NCBI GenBank assembly: GCA_964473465.1
Contig: CAYYPE010000031.1
Coordinates: forward strand, 1 to 8,741
DNA length: 8,741 nt
From: CALHRB01 sp964473465
Lineage (GTDB): Bacteria; Bacteroidota; Ignavibacteria; Kapaibacteriales; UBA2268
Direction of reading: 5' to 3'
Shown here: positions 1 to 6,870 of the stretch, piece by piece
Numbering within the stretch: the first letter of the stretch is position 1
How the letters are laid out: the number at the start of each line of letters is the position of its first letter
The notes under the pieces: generated by a model
The model's database searches: none
What the model was told of the DNA's origin: nothing
Seen by the model: only the letters and a program-made list of their open reading frames with translations
Program-made: the position numbers and the translations under genes

Positions 1-67
1 CTTCAAGCTGAGCAATGCCAAAGCCAAAGAAATCTGAGTCCCAAGTGAGTTTTTTAATGTTTTGCAT
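1..67 (-). CDS. WecD-like GNAT acetyltransferase, N-terminus only (cut by window edge)
   Basis: Only the first 22 codons are inside the window. They start at the ATG at 67 and stay open to base 1. The translated start reads MQNIKKLTWDSDFFGFGIAQ and then continues. A leucine, then W-D/E-S-x-F-F-G, is the typical opening of GNAT proteins related to WecD/RffC, the dTDP-fucosamine acetyltransferase; E. coli WecD opens with a comparable LTWENAFFG. Such enzymes move an acetyl group from acetyl-CoA to the 4-amino group of a nucleotide-linked dideoxy sugar. The start lies 9 bases past the stop of the upstream glycosyltransferase, so it belongs to the same operon. The acetyl-CoA binding part is outside the window, so the family call rests on the N-terminal motif alone and the substrate is unknown. 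Confidence 0.6.
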   Translation of the reverse strand, partial: MQNIKKLTWDSDFFGFGIAQLE

Positions 68-76
68 GATTATGTT

Positions 77-997
77 TTAATAATTTATAATTTCTTTAAC
101 AATATAAATCGGTCTTGCTTTTGTCTCATCAAATATCTTTCCCAAGTAAAGACCTATGATACCCATAAAAGCGAATGTTAACCCCCCAAGAAACCATATG
201 GATAACATTAGTGAAGCCCAACCCTCAACAGGGATACCAAAAAAAATATACTTTATTAATACATATAGAGCTATTATAAATGACATTGCCGAAATAAAAG
301 CACCCAAAAAAATAGAAATCCTTAAAGGTTTGTTAGAATGAGAAACGATAATGTTCAGAGCCAGCATCAAAAGTTTCTTAAAATTGTAAGAGGATTTCCC
401 CTCTTCCCTTTTTGCGTGTTCAATGTCTGCGAATCCTATATTAAAACCCATTGAAGTTGAAAAAACAGGAAAAAATCTTGTCTGTTCATTATATCTTTTC
501 AAATTATCAATCACAATCTTTTTTGAAATGCTGAAATTGGCAATAGTATTATCGAAGTGTGAATTGGTAAAATAGTTAAACATTTTATAAAATAATTTGG
601 AACCGAGTTTTTTAATAAATTTGTCTTGCCGTTTGTATCTTCTGCCAAAAACAATATCAAATCCTTCATTCGCTTTGTTATAAAGTTTTATTATTTCTTC
701 AGGTTGATCTTGCAAATCACAATCCATAACAACAACCCAGTCACCATTAGCATGATCAAGACCAGCAGCTATTGCTCTATGCTGACCAAAATTTTTAGAT
801 AAATTAATTCCTTTAACTCTTTTGTCCTTTTCGCAGATCTGCTTAATGATTTCCCAATCGTTCTGAGGGCTATAGTCGTTTACAAGAATTATTTCGAAAT
901 CTTCCGTAATCTGAGAAATAGAATTATTAAGTCTTTCATACAATTCCCAAAGGAAATATTCCCCTCGATATACCGGTATGACAACTGAGATTTTCAT
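77..997 (-). CDS. GtrB/ArnC/DPM-like polyprenyl-phosphate glycosyltransferase (GT2)
   Basis: This 306-residue membrane-anchored GT-A enzyme probably transfers a sugar from an NDP-sugar to polyprenyl phosphate on the cytoplasmic face of the inner membrane. The start KISVVIPVY is the usual GT2 opening. VNDYS follows at residues 39-43, in the place where most relatives have VDDGS. NFGQHRA at 69-75 is a hallmark of the GtrB/ArnC/DPM1 group. The metal-binding D-C-D at 92-94 is followed by LQDQPE. Two hydrophobic spans near residues 225-251 and 262-286 end in the G-x-YLGKIFDE-x-K-x-RP-x-Y pattern of GtrB-like proteins, and the length is normal for that group. Its ATG lies 3 bases after the stop of the GT-C gene, which suggests the two work as donor maker and donor user. 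The sugar cannot be read from the sequence. Confidence 0.9.
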   Translation of the reverse strand: MKISVVIPVYRGEYFLWELYERLNNSISQITEDFEIILVNDYSPQNDWEIIKQICEKDKRVKGINLSKNFGQHRAIAAGLDHANGDWVVVMDCDLQDQPEEIIKLYNKANEGFDIVFGRRYKRQDKFIKKLGSKLFYKMFNYFTNSHFDNTIANFSISKKIVIDNLKRYNEQTRFFPVFSTSMGFNIGFADIEHAKREEGKSSYNFKKLLMLALNIIVSHSNKPLRISIFLGAFISAMSFIIALYVLIKYIFFGIPVEGWASLMLSIWFLGGLTFAFMGIIGLYLGKIFDETKARPIYIVKEIINY

Positions 998-1000
998 TGA

Positions 1001-2434
1001 TTAAAAATCCTTGTTAAAAATTATCCCGTATCTGTCTTTGCTTAAAATTAAAGCTTCATAAGCTTGATATGACCAAGCTGATATAAAAATCAAAATTATG
1101 AATATTTTTATAAAAAGAGATTTTTTATCCTTAATCAAATTTTTAAAAGATAAATTTTCTGAAAAGATAGCTATAAAGGGTAGTATGAATAATATAACAT
1201 CAGGTATTCTATATCTTTCCTGATAATGTCCATAAAATATTGTTGCAGCTAAATAGTAAAATAATAACAAAAACATAAATAGCAATCTCTTATCTGCAAA
1301 AATGCTTTTAAGTGATTCCTTCTTGAATGATAGAATAAATAATATTACAAATAATACTATAGGCAAAACTACAATTGCAGATGTAACAAGAAAATTTCTA
1401 TTAAATAACCCTTTGTATAATATTGTAAATGAATTTCCTTCTGGCACTATGCCGAAAGTAAAGAAAAACTTGCGAGCTTGAAGAAGCAACCACATATGTG
1501 GTTCGCTTGTTATAAAACTTATGATTTCATGTTTCTGAAATTTCGCTGTATCTTTGGTTGAAGGATTAACAATTTTATTTGCTTTAAAATACTCATTAAT
1601 TCTTTTATCAAATAACTTTTCATTTTCTGGATAAATAAATGCTCCTTCACCTCCTTTGCCCCCGTAAAAGGTATGACCAAAGAAAACAAAATCAATTCTT
1701 GTGGCTGGAGCAGGATTTAATGATCGGATTAAAATAAGAGTCAAGGATGAGGTTATTATTATTAAGACAGAAAGTATTATTGTTTTTCTAAATAATTGTT
1801 TGTTTTTAATTAAAAAGAAGCTATACAAAAGAAGGAGATAACCAAAGTATTGCAATTCAATTTTGAAGAAAAAGGTTGCAAAAACAATTATTATTAATAA
1901 TAGGGAAGTTATAATATTTTTGCTGATTTTGTCTTCACCTATAAATTTAATCACTAAGTATATAACTAAGTTGACAAGCAACAACATTATTATAACAGTA
2001 TAGAATATTGAGCTAAATGCCAGAAATTCAACATAAATTGTTTGCAGAACTACTACTAATAGTGCTTTCTTTTCATTGCTGGTAATTTCTTTAACTATTA
2101 AATATGATACAAACGAAACCAGTACACCAAGAATAGAATTAAAGATAAAAAAATAATCAAGGTTTCCAAGAATATATTTAAAAAAATAACCTATATATGA
2201 AAGCAGAAAAGTGAATGCTCTCGAAAAAAGTGGAAGGCTTTCTCCGTTTTTTATTTGCTCAATGCCAGCTAAATAAACTCTCCAATCAGTAAAAGCAAAT
2301 ATATTAGTTGTAAAAAATATTATAAGTCTGAATATTAATTGAATACTCAATAAATAAATCAGAACTAAAATTGGTTTTTTTTCAATCATTAAATTAATTC
2401 TGGTTAAAAATAACCTCATTTCACACTCACACAT
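1001..2434 (-). CDS. Multi-pass GT-C type (PMT/ArnT-like) glycosyltransferase
   Basis: This integral membrane protein of up to 477 residues has about ten or more hydrophobic segments. The layout fits the GT-C fold: after the first membrane span a short loop carries the acidic D50 in FTDWRVY, close to where GT-C enzymes hold a catalytic Asp or Glu. A larger polar segment lies near residues 245-315, and a late QERYRIP motif at 405-411 matches the ERYR-x-P motif common in PMT_2/RgtA-like proteins. Such enzymes take a sugar from a polyprenyl-phosphate donor and add it to an acceptor on the outer face of the membrane. The first ATG (2434) overlaps the upstream epimerase stop by 8 bases in ATGTGTGA. 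In-frame ATGs at 2419 (codon 6) and 2389 (codon 16) are real alternatives; the latter gives the most typical N-terminus, and no Shine-Dalgarno sequence decides. It could instead be a Wzy-like polymerase, but the QERYR-x-P motif favours GT-C. Confidence 0.75.
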   Translation of the reverse strand: MCECEMRLFLTRINLMIEKKPILVLIYLLSIQLIFRLIIFFTTNIFAFTDWRVYLAGIEQIKNGESLPLFSRAFTFLLSYIGYFFKYILGNLDYFFIFNSILGVLVSFVSYLIVKEITSNEKKALLVVVLQTIYVEFLAFSSIFYTVIIMLLLVNLVIYLVIKFIGEDKISKNIITSLLLIIIVFATFFFKIELQYFGYLLLLYSFFLIKNKQLFRKTIILSVLIIITSSLTLILIRSLNPAPATRIDFVFFGHTFYGGKGGEGAFIYPENEKLFDKRINEYFKANKIVNPSTKDTAKFQKHEIISFITSEPHMWLLLQARKFFFTFGIVPEGNSFTILYKGLFNRNFLVTSAIVVLPIVLFVILFILSFKKESLKSIFADKRLLFMFLLLFYYLAATIFYGHYQERYRIPDVILFILPFIAIFSENLSFKNLIKDKKSLFIKIFIILIFISAWSYQAYEALILSKDRYGIIFNKDF

Positions 2435-3413
2435 TTTTATATTTATCTGAAAACGGGTCTGTCAGGAGGCCATAATTTAGAATTTCATAAATCTCTCTTA
2501 ATCCCTGCGGAACTGTCTTGGTTATTCTAAATCCAAGCTCTTCCTGAATTTTAGTGAAGTCCACACGATAATCCCGAGGGTCTTCCTGTTTTTGAACATA
2601 TTTTATTTTCGCATCTGGTACTATTTTTAGTATTTCATCAGCAATCATTTTCTTCTGATAATTTTCCTTTGTGTCCCCGACGTTGAACACATTATGATTG
2701 ACTTTATCGGCAGGGCTTTCAAGAATCTTTACGCAAGACAGAGCAAGATCTTCAACATGGCAGTAGGGTCGCCAGAATTGTTCCCCGAAAATAACGAGTT
2801 CCCGCCCAAAAGCAACTTCACGGATGAATTCGTTGACTGTAAGGTCGAACCTCATCCTTGGGGATAAGCCATAAACGGTAGAAAAACGTAGTGCAGTTGG
2901 AATGAAATCATCTCTGGTTTTCGATTCAAGCAAATACTTTTCGAATCTGACTTTTAGCTCTGCATAAAGCGAAACTGGACGCAATGGAGAATCCTCATTT
3001 ACATAACCGTCACCCTCCATTTTTCCATAGTTACTGCAAGTGGATGCAAAAATGAATCGCTTCACCTGATTTGATTCAACAGACAGATCAAAAAGATTTT
3101 TTGTTGCCGTCCAATTTATTTCATTTGCAAGTTCAGGTTGTTTAGCACATGCAGGGTCTCCTACAATTGCAGCAAGATGAACTACTGCATCAACATCATT
3201 TAATGCTGATAGGGTATCCTTTTCATTTCTTAGATCACCTTTGAAAAATTTAAAATTTGGATGATTATATACTCCAAGTAATGACTCCCCTCCAAAATAG
3301 AGAGCATCAAATCCTGCAACCTGATAGCCTTTTTCCAGCAAAAACCTGACAAGAACTGAGCCTATGTAACCAGCAGCTCCTGTTACCAATACTTTTTTTA
3401 TTTTCTCAGACAT
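2427..3413 (-). CDS. Extended-SDR NAD-dependent sugar epimerase/dehydratase
   Basis: This 328-residue soluble enzyme acts on a nucleotide sugar. The N-terminal Rossmann motif G12-x-x-G15-x-x-G18 (TGAAGYIG) with D36 at the end of the second strand points to NAD(H). GDLRN at 59-63 and HLAA at 79-82 are further cofactor-site motifs of extended SDRs. The catalytic set is T125, in the position four before the Tyr of NYG (GalE uses Ser there), with Y150 and K154 in YAELK. A V-x-D-L-A segment near residues 246-250 and a C-terminal substrate-binding part of normal size are present. The family covers 4-epimerases, 4,6-dehydratases, 4-reductases and related enzymes, and the sequence does not let me choose among them. 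The ASTCSNYG form of the active-site strand is a recognisable subgroup. It follows the MNT/HEPN remnant by 17 bases and overlaps the GT-C gene start. Confidence 0.85.
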   Translation of the reverse strand: MSEKIKKVLVTGAAGYIGSVLVRFLLEKGYQVAGFDALYFGGESLLGVYNHPNFKFFKGDLRNEKDTLSALNDVDAVVHLAAIVGDPACAKQPELANEINWTATKNLFDLSVESNQVKRFIFASTCSNYGKMEGDGYVNEDSPLRPVSLYAELKVRFEKYLLESKTRDDFIPTALRFSTVYGLSPRMRFDLTVNEFIREVAFGRELVIFGEQFWRPYCHVEDLALSCVKILESPADKVNHNVFNVGDTKENYQKKMIADEILKIVPDAKIKYVQKQEDPRDYRVDFTKIQEELGFRITKTVPQGLREIYEILNYGLLTDPFSDKYKNV

Positions 3414-3419
3414 TTTCTA

Positions 3420-3423
3420 TCCT
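3420..3423 (-). promoter_or_regulatory. Possible Shine-Dalgarno site of the epimerase gene
   Basis: Read on the minus strand, AGGA stands 6 bases before the ATG at 3413. It is one of the few purine cores at a plausible spacing in this window, where most starts have only A/T-rich leaders. It lies in the 17-base gap after the HEPN remnant. It may matter because the coding sequence upstream is broken, so translational coupling from it would be weak. A four-base match in AT-rich DNA can be chance. Confidence 0.3.
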
Positions 3424-3430
3424 AATTACT

Positions 3431-3535
3431 TTAAATTTCAAATTCTTTATCTGTATTAATATATTTGAATATAACCGATGTAAATTCTTCAAAATCAATA
3501 AGATTATTAGATATAGTTGCATCTTTTTCAAACAT
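3431..3535 (-). pseudogene. Remnant of a HEPN (DUF86) toxin gene, C-terminal stub
   Basis: A 34-codon reading frame starts at an ATG that overlaps the MNT gene stop by 8 bases (ATGTTTGA) and ends at TAA. The product contains ISNNLIDFEEFTSVIFKYI, which resembles the last helix of DUF86/HepT-type HEPN proteins, where a final NNL-x-DF-x-x-F-x-x-x-I-x-KY-like stretch follows the RNase motif. HEPN proteins of this group are usually about 110-140 residues. Here the helical core and the catalytic R-x4-6-H motif are absent, and neither is found in other frames next to it. The position, directly after an MNT gene with a short overlap, is exactly where the toxin partner is expected. The simplest reading is a large internal deletion that joined the first codon or codons of the toxin to its tail. 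The similarity was judged by eye from memory of the family; a chance short frame cannot be excluded. Confidence 0.55.
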
Positions 3536-3929
3536 TTGATTGCCTTTTGACAAGGTTGTCTTCAATAATTTTCCTGCTCATTTTAAAATCCAGATATTCG
3601 CTGATTTTTCTTGCTTTGAAAAGATTAAATTGATGCTTGTCCCTGCAATAAATCAACTTTCCGTTTGCAAGTATCTGCATTGTAATTATTGTGTCTGCAT
3701 TATTCAGAACAACTAAATCAACATCCCTGTCTGAAACATCATCAAGACTATCTTTAATATCAATAATCGTTTTTTCTGATAGCTTCTCTTCATTGATAAA
3801 TATACCAATGTCAATGTCACTTTCCTCATTATAATTCCCTTTAGCAAATGAACCATAAATTAAGGCGAAATCAATTTTTTCTGAAAACTGTTTTTCTAAA
3901 ACTTGTGATATTAATTCAATTTCAGGCAT
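3528..3929 (-). CDS. Minimal nucleotidyltransferase (MNT/MntA-type antitoxin)
   Basis: This 133-residue soluble protein belongs to the polymerase-beta-like nucleotidyltransferase superfamily. The signature G-S-x10-D-x-D is complete: G26-S27, then D38 and D40, in IYGSFAKG and SDIDIGIF. A third acidic residue, D71, sits in VDLVVLN. The length and the C-terminal helix (FNLFKARKISEYLDF, near residues 101-115) match MntA-like antitoxins. These inactivate a partner HEPN ribonuclease, in the studied HepT-MntA system by adding AMP groups to a tyrosine near the RNase motif. All catalytic residues seem kept, so the gene looks functional even though its HEPN partner downstream is only a stub. It lies 5 bases after the sugar nucleotidylyltransferase gene. 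This is not a sugar-nucleotide enzyme, despite sharing the word nucleotidyltransferase with its neighbour. The first ATG is used; no Shine-Dalgarno sequence is visible. Confidence 0.88.
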   Translation of the reverse strand: MPEIELISQVLEKQFSEKIDFALIYGSFAKGNYNEESDIDIGIFINEEKLSEKTIIDIKDSLDDVSDRDVDLVVLNNADTIITMQILANGKLIYCRDKHQFNLFKARKISEYLDFKMSRKIIEDNLVKRQSNV

Positions 3930-3934
3930 AACGT

Positions 3935-4630
3935 TTATTTAAAATGTTTATCATAAGCATCCTGAGCAAGCTGATAGTCATCAATCTGACCGATATCGAG
4001 CCAATATTCAGTGATTTCGTATTTCGCAATGGGTTTTTTCAAATCGAGCATTTTTAATATCAAGGTATCCATATTAAAAAATTCATTATATGGAATTATA
4101 TCAAATAATCCAGGTTTGAAAACATAGATACCAGCAAGAATTTTGGTCTTGAAATCCTTCTTTTCCTCGATATTTGTTACATAATCTCCATCATAAAATA
4201 TATTCCCGAATCGAAATGGAGCAACAAACTCTTTTATCCCGACAACAAGGTCAGCGTCCGTTTTTGAAAGAGCAAACTCATACATTTTTGAGAAATCACA
4301 ATTCGAAAGAATATCTCCGTTCATCAGGATATAGGGTTCGGTCAATTCCTCTCGAAGTAATGTAACAGGACCTGCTGTCCCGAGTTGTTTTTCTTCCTTG
4401 CTAATTTTGAGCTTAACCCCATATTTAGAGCCATCGCCGAAATAACCCTCAATGAAATCAGATTTATAGTTTGTTGCAAGGTAAATTTCATCGAAACCAT
4501 ATTTTTTCAGATGTTCAATTTGAATTTCGAGAACTGCTTTTTCTCCTATTGGTAGCATAGGTTTAGGAATAACACCTGTCAAAGGTCTTAATCTGACACC
4601 GAGCCCACCTGCTAAAATAACTGCTTTCAT
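3935..4630 (-). CDS. Sugar-1-phosphate nucleotidylyltransferase
   Basis: This 231-residue enzyme joins an NTP and a sugar 1-phosphate to give an NDP-sugar and pyrophosphate. The N-terminal signature A-G-G-L-G-V-R-L-R-P-L-T (7-18) and the lysine K23 in PKPM bind the nucleotide phosphates. LGTAG at 83-87 is the next nucleotide/sugar-site motif. NGD at 104-106 provides the metal-binding D106. The late Y-W-L-D-I-G at 209-214 is a substrate-site motif of this family. At 231 residues it has only the catalytic domain, without the left-handed beta-helix of GlmU or the cupin domain of ManC. That size suits HddC (heptose-1-phosphate guanylyltransferase)-like and MurNAc-1-P uridylyltransferase (MurU)-like proteins, but nucleotide and sugar cannot be fixed from sequence. 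It starts 6 bases after the upstream glycosyltransferase and probably feeds the SDR downstream. Confidence 0.9.
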   Translation of the reverse strand: MKAVILAGGLGVRLRPLTGVIPKPMLPIGEKAVLEIQIEHLKKYGFDEIYLATNYKSDFIEGYFGDGSKYGVKLKISKEEKQLGTAGPVTLLREELTEPYILMNGDILSNCDFSKMYEFALSKTDADLVVGIKEFVAPFRFGNIFYDGDYVTNIEEKKDFKTKILAGIYVFKPGLFDIIPYNEFFNMDTLILKMLDLKKPIAKYEITEYWLDIGQIDDYQLAQDAYDKHFK

Positions 4631-4636
4631 AGATGT

Positions 4637-5779
4637 TTAATCATTTATAATAAAATTTTGCCAATTATATAAATTAATCCATTTTTTTATAGTTGAATTT
4701 ATATTAAATTCATCATAAAGTATTTGATGATGAGTTTCATTTTTTTCCTTATATTCATGAATATTTTTAACCACATCAGGCAATATATTCTTAAGTTCAG
4801 AAATGCTGTCAACTGTGTAATAATTAATTCCCATATCTTTAAGTTGTTTATATGGCAGCCAGCTTCCAGTTAATAAAACAGCAGCTGTATATAAGGATTC
4901 AAGCATACCCGATGATAACTGATCATATTTAATTATCTTTATACAAATATCAGTCGAAATTCTTAGTCTTGCTAAATCTTCATATGACAGGAAATTATCA
5001 AAAATAATATATTGATATTCCCTGAAATTATTTTTAATAAAATCTATTACTGCTTTTTTATACTCTCCTGAATCTCCGTAAGTAAGCTGAAAAAGAAAAA
5101 ATACTTTTGATTTATCTAATTCAGATTCTAAAATCTTTGTGAATGTATCGATATGATGCTCTGATTTATAAACAGCCATTGTCGGCAAAATCGTAATCTT
5201 ATCCACATCTATGCCAAGCTTCCGACGGGATTCTTCCCTGCTTTCCTTTGCCATAACCTCATCTATGACGTCAAGGAAGGCAACTGGTAAAGGAATAACT
5301 TTAGTTCTTTCCCTGTATTTTTCTCCATAAACAGCCAGAAATTCTTCCATCATATATGGATTTGCCAATGTAAAGTTATCAATATATTTAAAAACTCTAC
5401 TAAACAATATTCTTTTTGTCAAAAGTTTATAGGTTGTCCCACCATAGACAGAAACAATTAATTTTTTGGTTAGCTTCCTTAATTTTGGAACCATCCAGAA
5501 ATTCTGCCTTTTGATATTAAAAATATGAATAACATCATAGCTTTTTTCCAATTTCCCAAGTAATATTAAGGCAGCTATAAGCCTTTTAAATAAAATAAAA
5601 AAAGGGAATATATCTAATAAACCTTTTTTGAAAATAGAAATTTTCTCATTAGTCGTTTGTTTGTCAAGTGTATAAGTCCACATATCGAGTAAATCAATCT
5701 GATAACCTTCCTTGTTGAAAAACTCCTTTAATCTCTGGTACCAGACATCCGTTTCCTTCCTTATCATCAAGACTTTCAT
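4637..5779 (-). CDS. GT-B glycosyltransferase, WecF-like in its C-terminal half
   Basis: This 380-residue protein has the two-domain outline of a GT-B glycosyltransferase. The N-terminal half opens with KVLMIRKE, has a DVIHIFN strand at 82-88 and a VSVYGGT turn at 109-115. The C-terminal half starts a strand at ITILPTM (195-201) and carries YGDSGEY (234-240), SYEDLARLR (265-273), DQLSSGMLE (286-294) and GSWLPY (305-310). The spacing of these blocks recalls WecF, the TDP-Fuc4NAc:lipid II transferase (PMGYP-x-NNEAY, FDAYLALLR, a later L-x-L-x-x-AG segment), more than the common GT4 E-x7-E pattern. This comparison is from memory and is remote, so the substrate is not assigned. The ATG is 14 bases after the previous stop. 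A possible AGGAAG ribosome site lies 10 bases upstream, overlapping that stop. A hydrophobic patch at 54-75 may help membrane association. Confidence 0.78.
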   Translation of the reverse strand: MKVLMIRKETDVWYQRLKEFFNKEGYQIDLLDMWTYTLDKQTTNEKISIFKKGLLDIFPFFILFKRLIAALILLGKLEKSYDVIHIFNIKRQNFWMVPKLRKLTKKLIVSVYGGTTYKLLTKRILFSRVFKYIDNFTLANPYMMEEFLAVYGEKYRERTKVIPLPVAFLDVIDEVMAKESREESRRKLGIDVDKITILPTMAVYKSEHHIDTFTKILESELDKSKVFFLFQLTYGDSGEYKKAVIDFIKNNFREYQYIIFDNFLSYEDLARLRISTDICIKIIKYDQLSSGMLESLYTAAVLLTGSWLPYKQLKDMGINYYTVDSISELKNILPDVVKNIHEYKEKNETHHQILYDEFNINSTIKKWINLYNWQNFIIND

Positions 5780-5793
5780 ATTATATAATCTTC

Positions 5794-6870
5794 CTAATTA
5801 TCAAGCTTGGTTTGTTCGACATACTCTTTTCTCTTCTTTGTTCTCTTAATACGAAATTCCTTATAAAAATTGGGGAAAAGACAGGAAAATGAAAATAATA
5901 ATTTATGAGAAAATTTAAATTGACTATTCTCAAAAAATTCACCCAAATATTTTAAATTACTTGAATATTTTCCATTTGTATATGCATTCCTCTCAAAATT
6001 TCTTATTGTAATATAACCTTTTAAAACTTTAATTATTTGTTCTTTATCTTTGCTCAAAATATAATTACCGGTTTCAGCTATTTTCAATTCCTCGTTTAAA
6101 ATTCCGAGATGATAATCAATTTGATAAAGAAAAGTAGCAATAATTTTTTCACGGGTTGAATTGTCGTGCTGTGATAGATTGAATTTGCCTATTCTCCTGT
6201 AAAGTAAAGGGTTAACTGAAAATAGTGAACCATTATTTATATGAGCTAAAAATATAAGAAAATAGTCCTCATTATAAAGATTTTCAGGCAAAATTCCATC
6301 TGTTACATCAAGCAGTCTTCTCCTGAAAACAAGGGAATAACCTCCGTATGAATTATTGAAAAGGGTGTGGTAATCAAGATTTTTAAATAAGTAGATGTTA
6401 TCATCTTCAAAATATCTACCTTTACCATAGACTTTATGAACATCTGCAACAAGAGAAGTATTCCTTACTACTTTGCCCTCGTGATTTATGGTTATCGCAT
6501 CGGAACCAACGATATCCACCTTGTATTTATTTAGTAAATAAACTGCCTTAGAAGCTCTGTCAGGAAAAGAAATATCGTCGCCACCGTTCAATACTATTAT
6601 TTCGCCTGTTGTCGCTCGAAGTAAACGGTTAGTGCTTTTTGTTAAACCCAGATTTTTATCGCCGATGTCAACATAAGTAAATAAGTGCTTTTTATCAGAA
6701 TTTTCGATATACTCAAGAACTTTTTCTGCAGTACCATCATTGGATAAATCATCACGAACAACAATTTCATAATTATCATAGTCCTGATTAACGCATCCGT
6801 CCAGAGTGGACTGAACATACTCAGCCTGTTTATAAAAAGGAACTAATATGGTAACTTTAGGACTGCTCAC
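5794..6870 (-). CDS. GT-A glycosyltransferase of the GT2 type, GTG start
   Basis: This 358-residue, probably cytoplasmic enzyme transfers a sugar to a growing oligosaccharide. The GT2 opening VTILVPFYKQAEY (6-18) is followed by the nucleotide-binding RDDLSNDGT (39-47). The metal-binding motif is GGDD at 96-99, where many relatives have DxD or DDD. YNEDY at 199-203 supplies the E-D pair that usually holds the catalytic base. The C-terminal third has few landmarks and ends in a very basic run (FRIKRTKKRKEY), which may touch the membrane. No transmembrane span is obvious. The only suitable start is GTG at 6870, which lies inside the end of the PaaK-like gene with a 14-base overlap; the conserved GT2 opening begins 5 codons later, so no later start would keep it whole. 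The overlap suggests coupled translation. Confidence 0.87.
   Translation of the reverse strand: MSSPKVTILVPFYKQAEYVQSTLDGCVNQDYDNYEIVVRDDLSNDGTAEKVLEYIENSDKKHLFTYVDIGDKNLGLTKSTNRLLRATTGEIIVLNGGDDISFPDRASKAVYLLNKYKVDIVGSDAITINHEGKVVRNTSLVADVHKVYGKGRYFEDDNIYLFKNLDYHTLFNNSYGGYSLVFRRRLLDVTDGILPENLYNEDYFLIFLAHINNGSLFSVNPLLYRRIGKFNLSQHDNSTREKIIATFLYQIDYHLGILNEELKIAETGNYILSKDKEQIIKVLKGYITIRNFERNAYTNGKYSSNLKYLGEFFENSQFKFSHKLLFSFSCLFPNFYKEFRIKRTKKRKEYVEQTKLDN

Noticed and set aside
156..341. 61-codon open frame on the plus strand
   Set aside because: It lies wholly antisense to the membrane-anchored C-terminus of the GtrB-like gene, whose motifs are clear; no recognisable domain, so it is a shadow frame.
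1001..2434. Wzy O-antigen polymerase or Wzx flippase
   Set aside because: The early loop Asp and the QERYR-x-P motif fit GT-C transferases better; membrane span count alone does not separate these families.
3414..3535. Independent small regulatory RNA or terminator between MNT and epimerase genes
   Set aside because: No stable GC-rich hairpin or T-run was seen; the stretch is better explained by the HEPN-like coding remnant.
4174..4365. 63-codon open frame on the plus strand
   Set aside because: Antisense to the nucleotidylyltransferase, which has all family motifs; the product is low in structure and unlike any known family.
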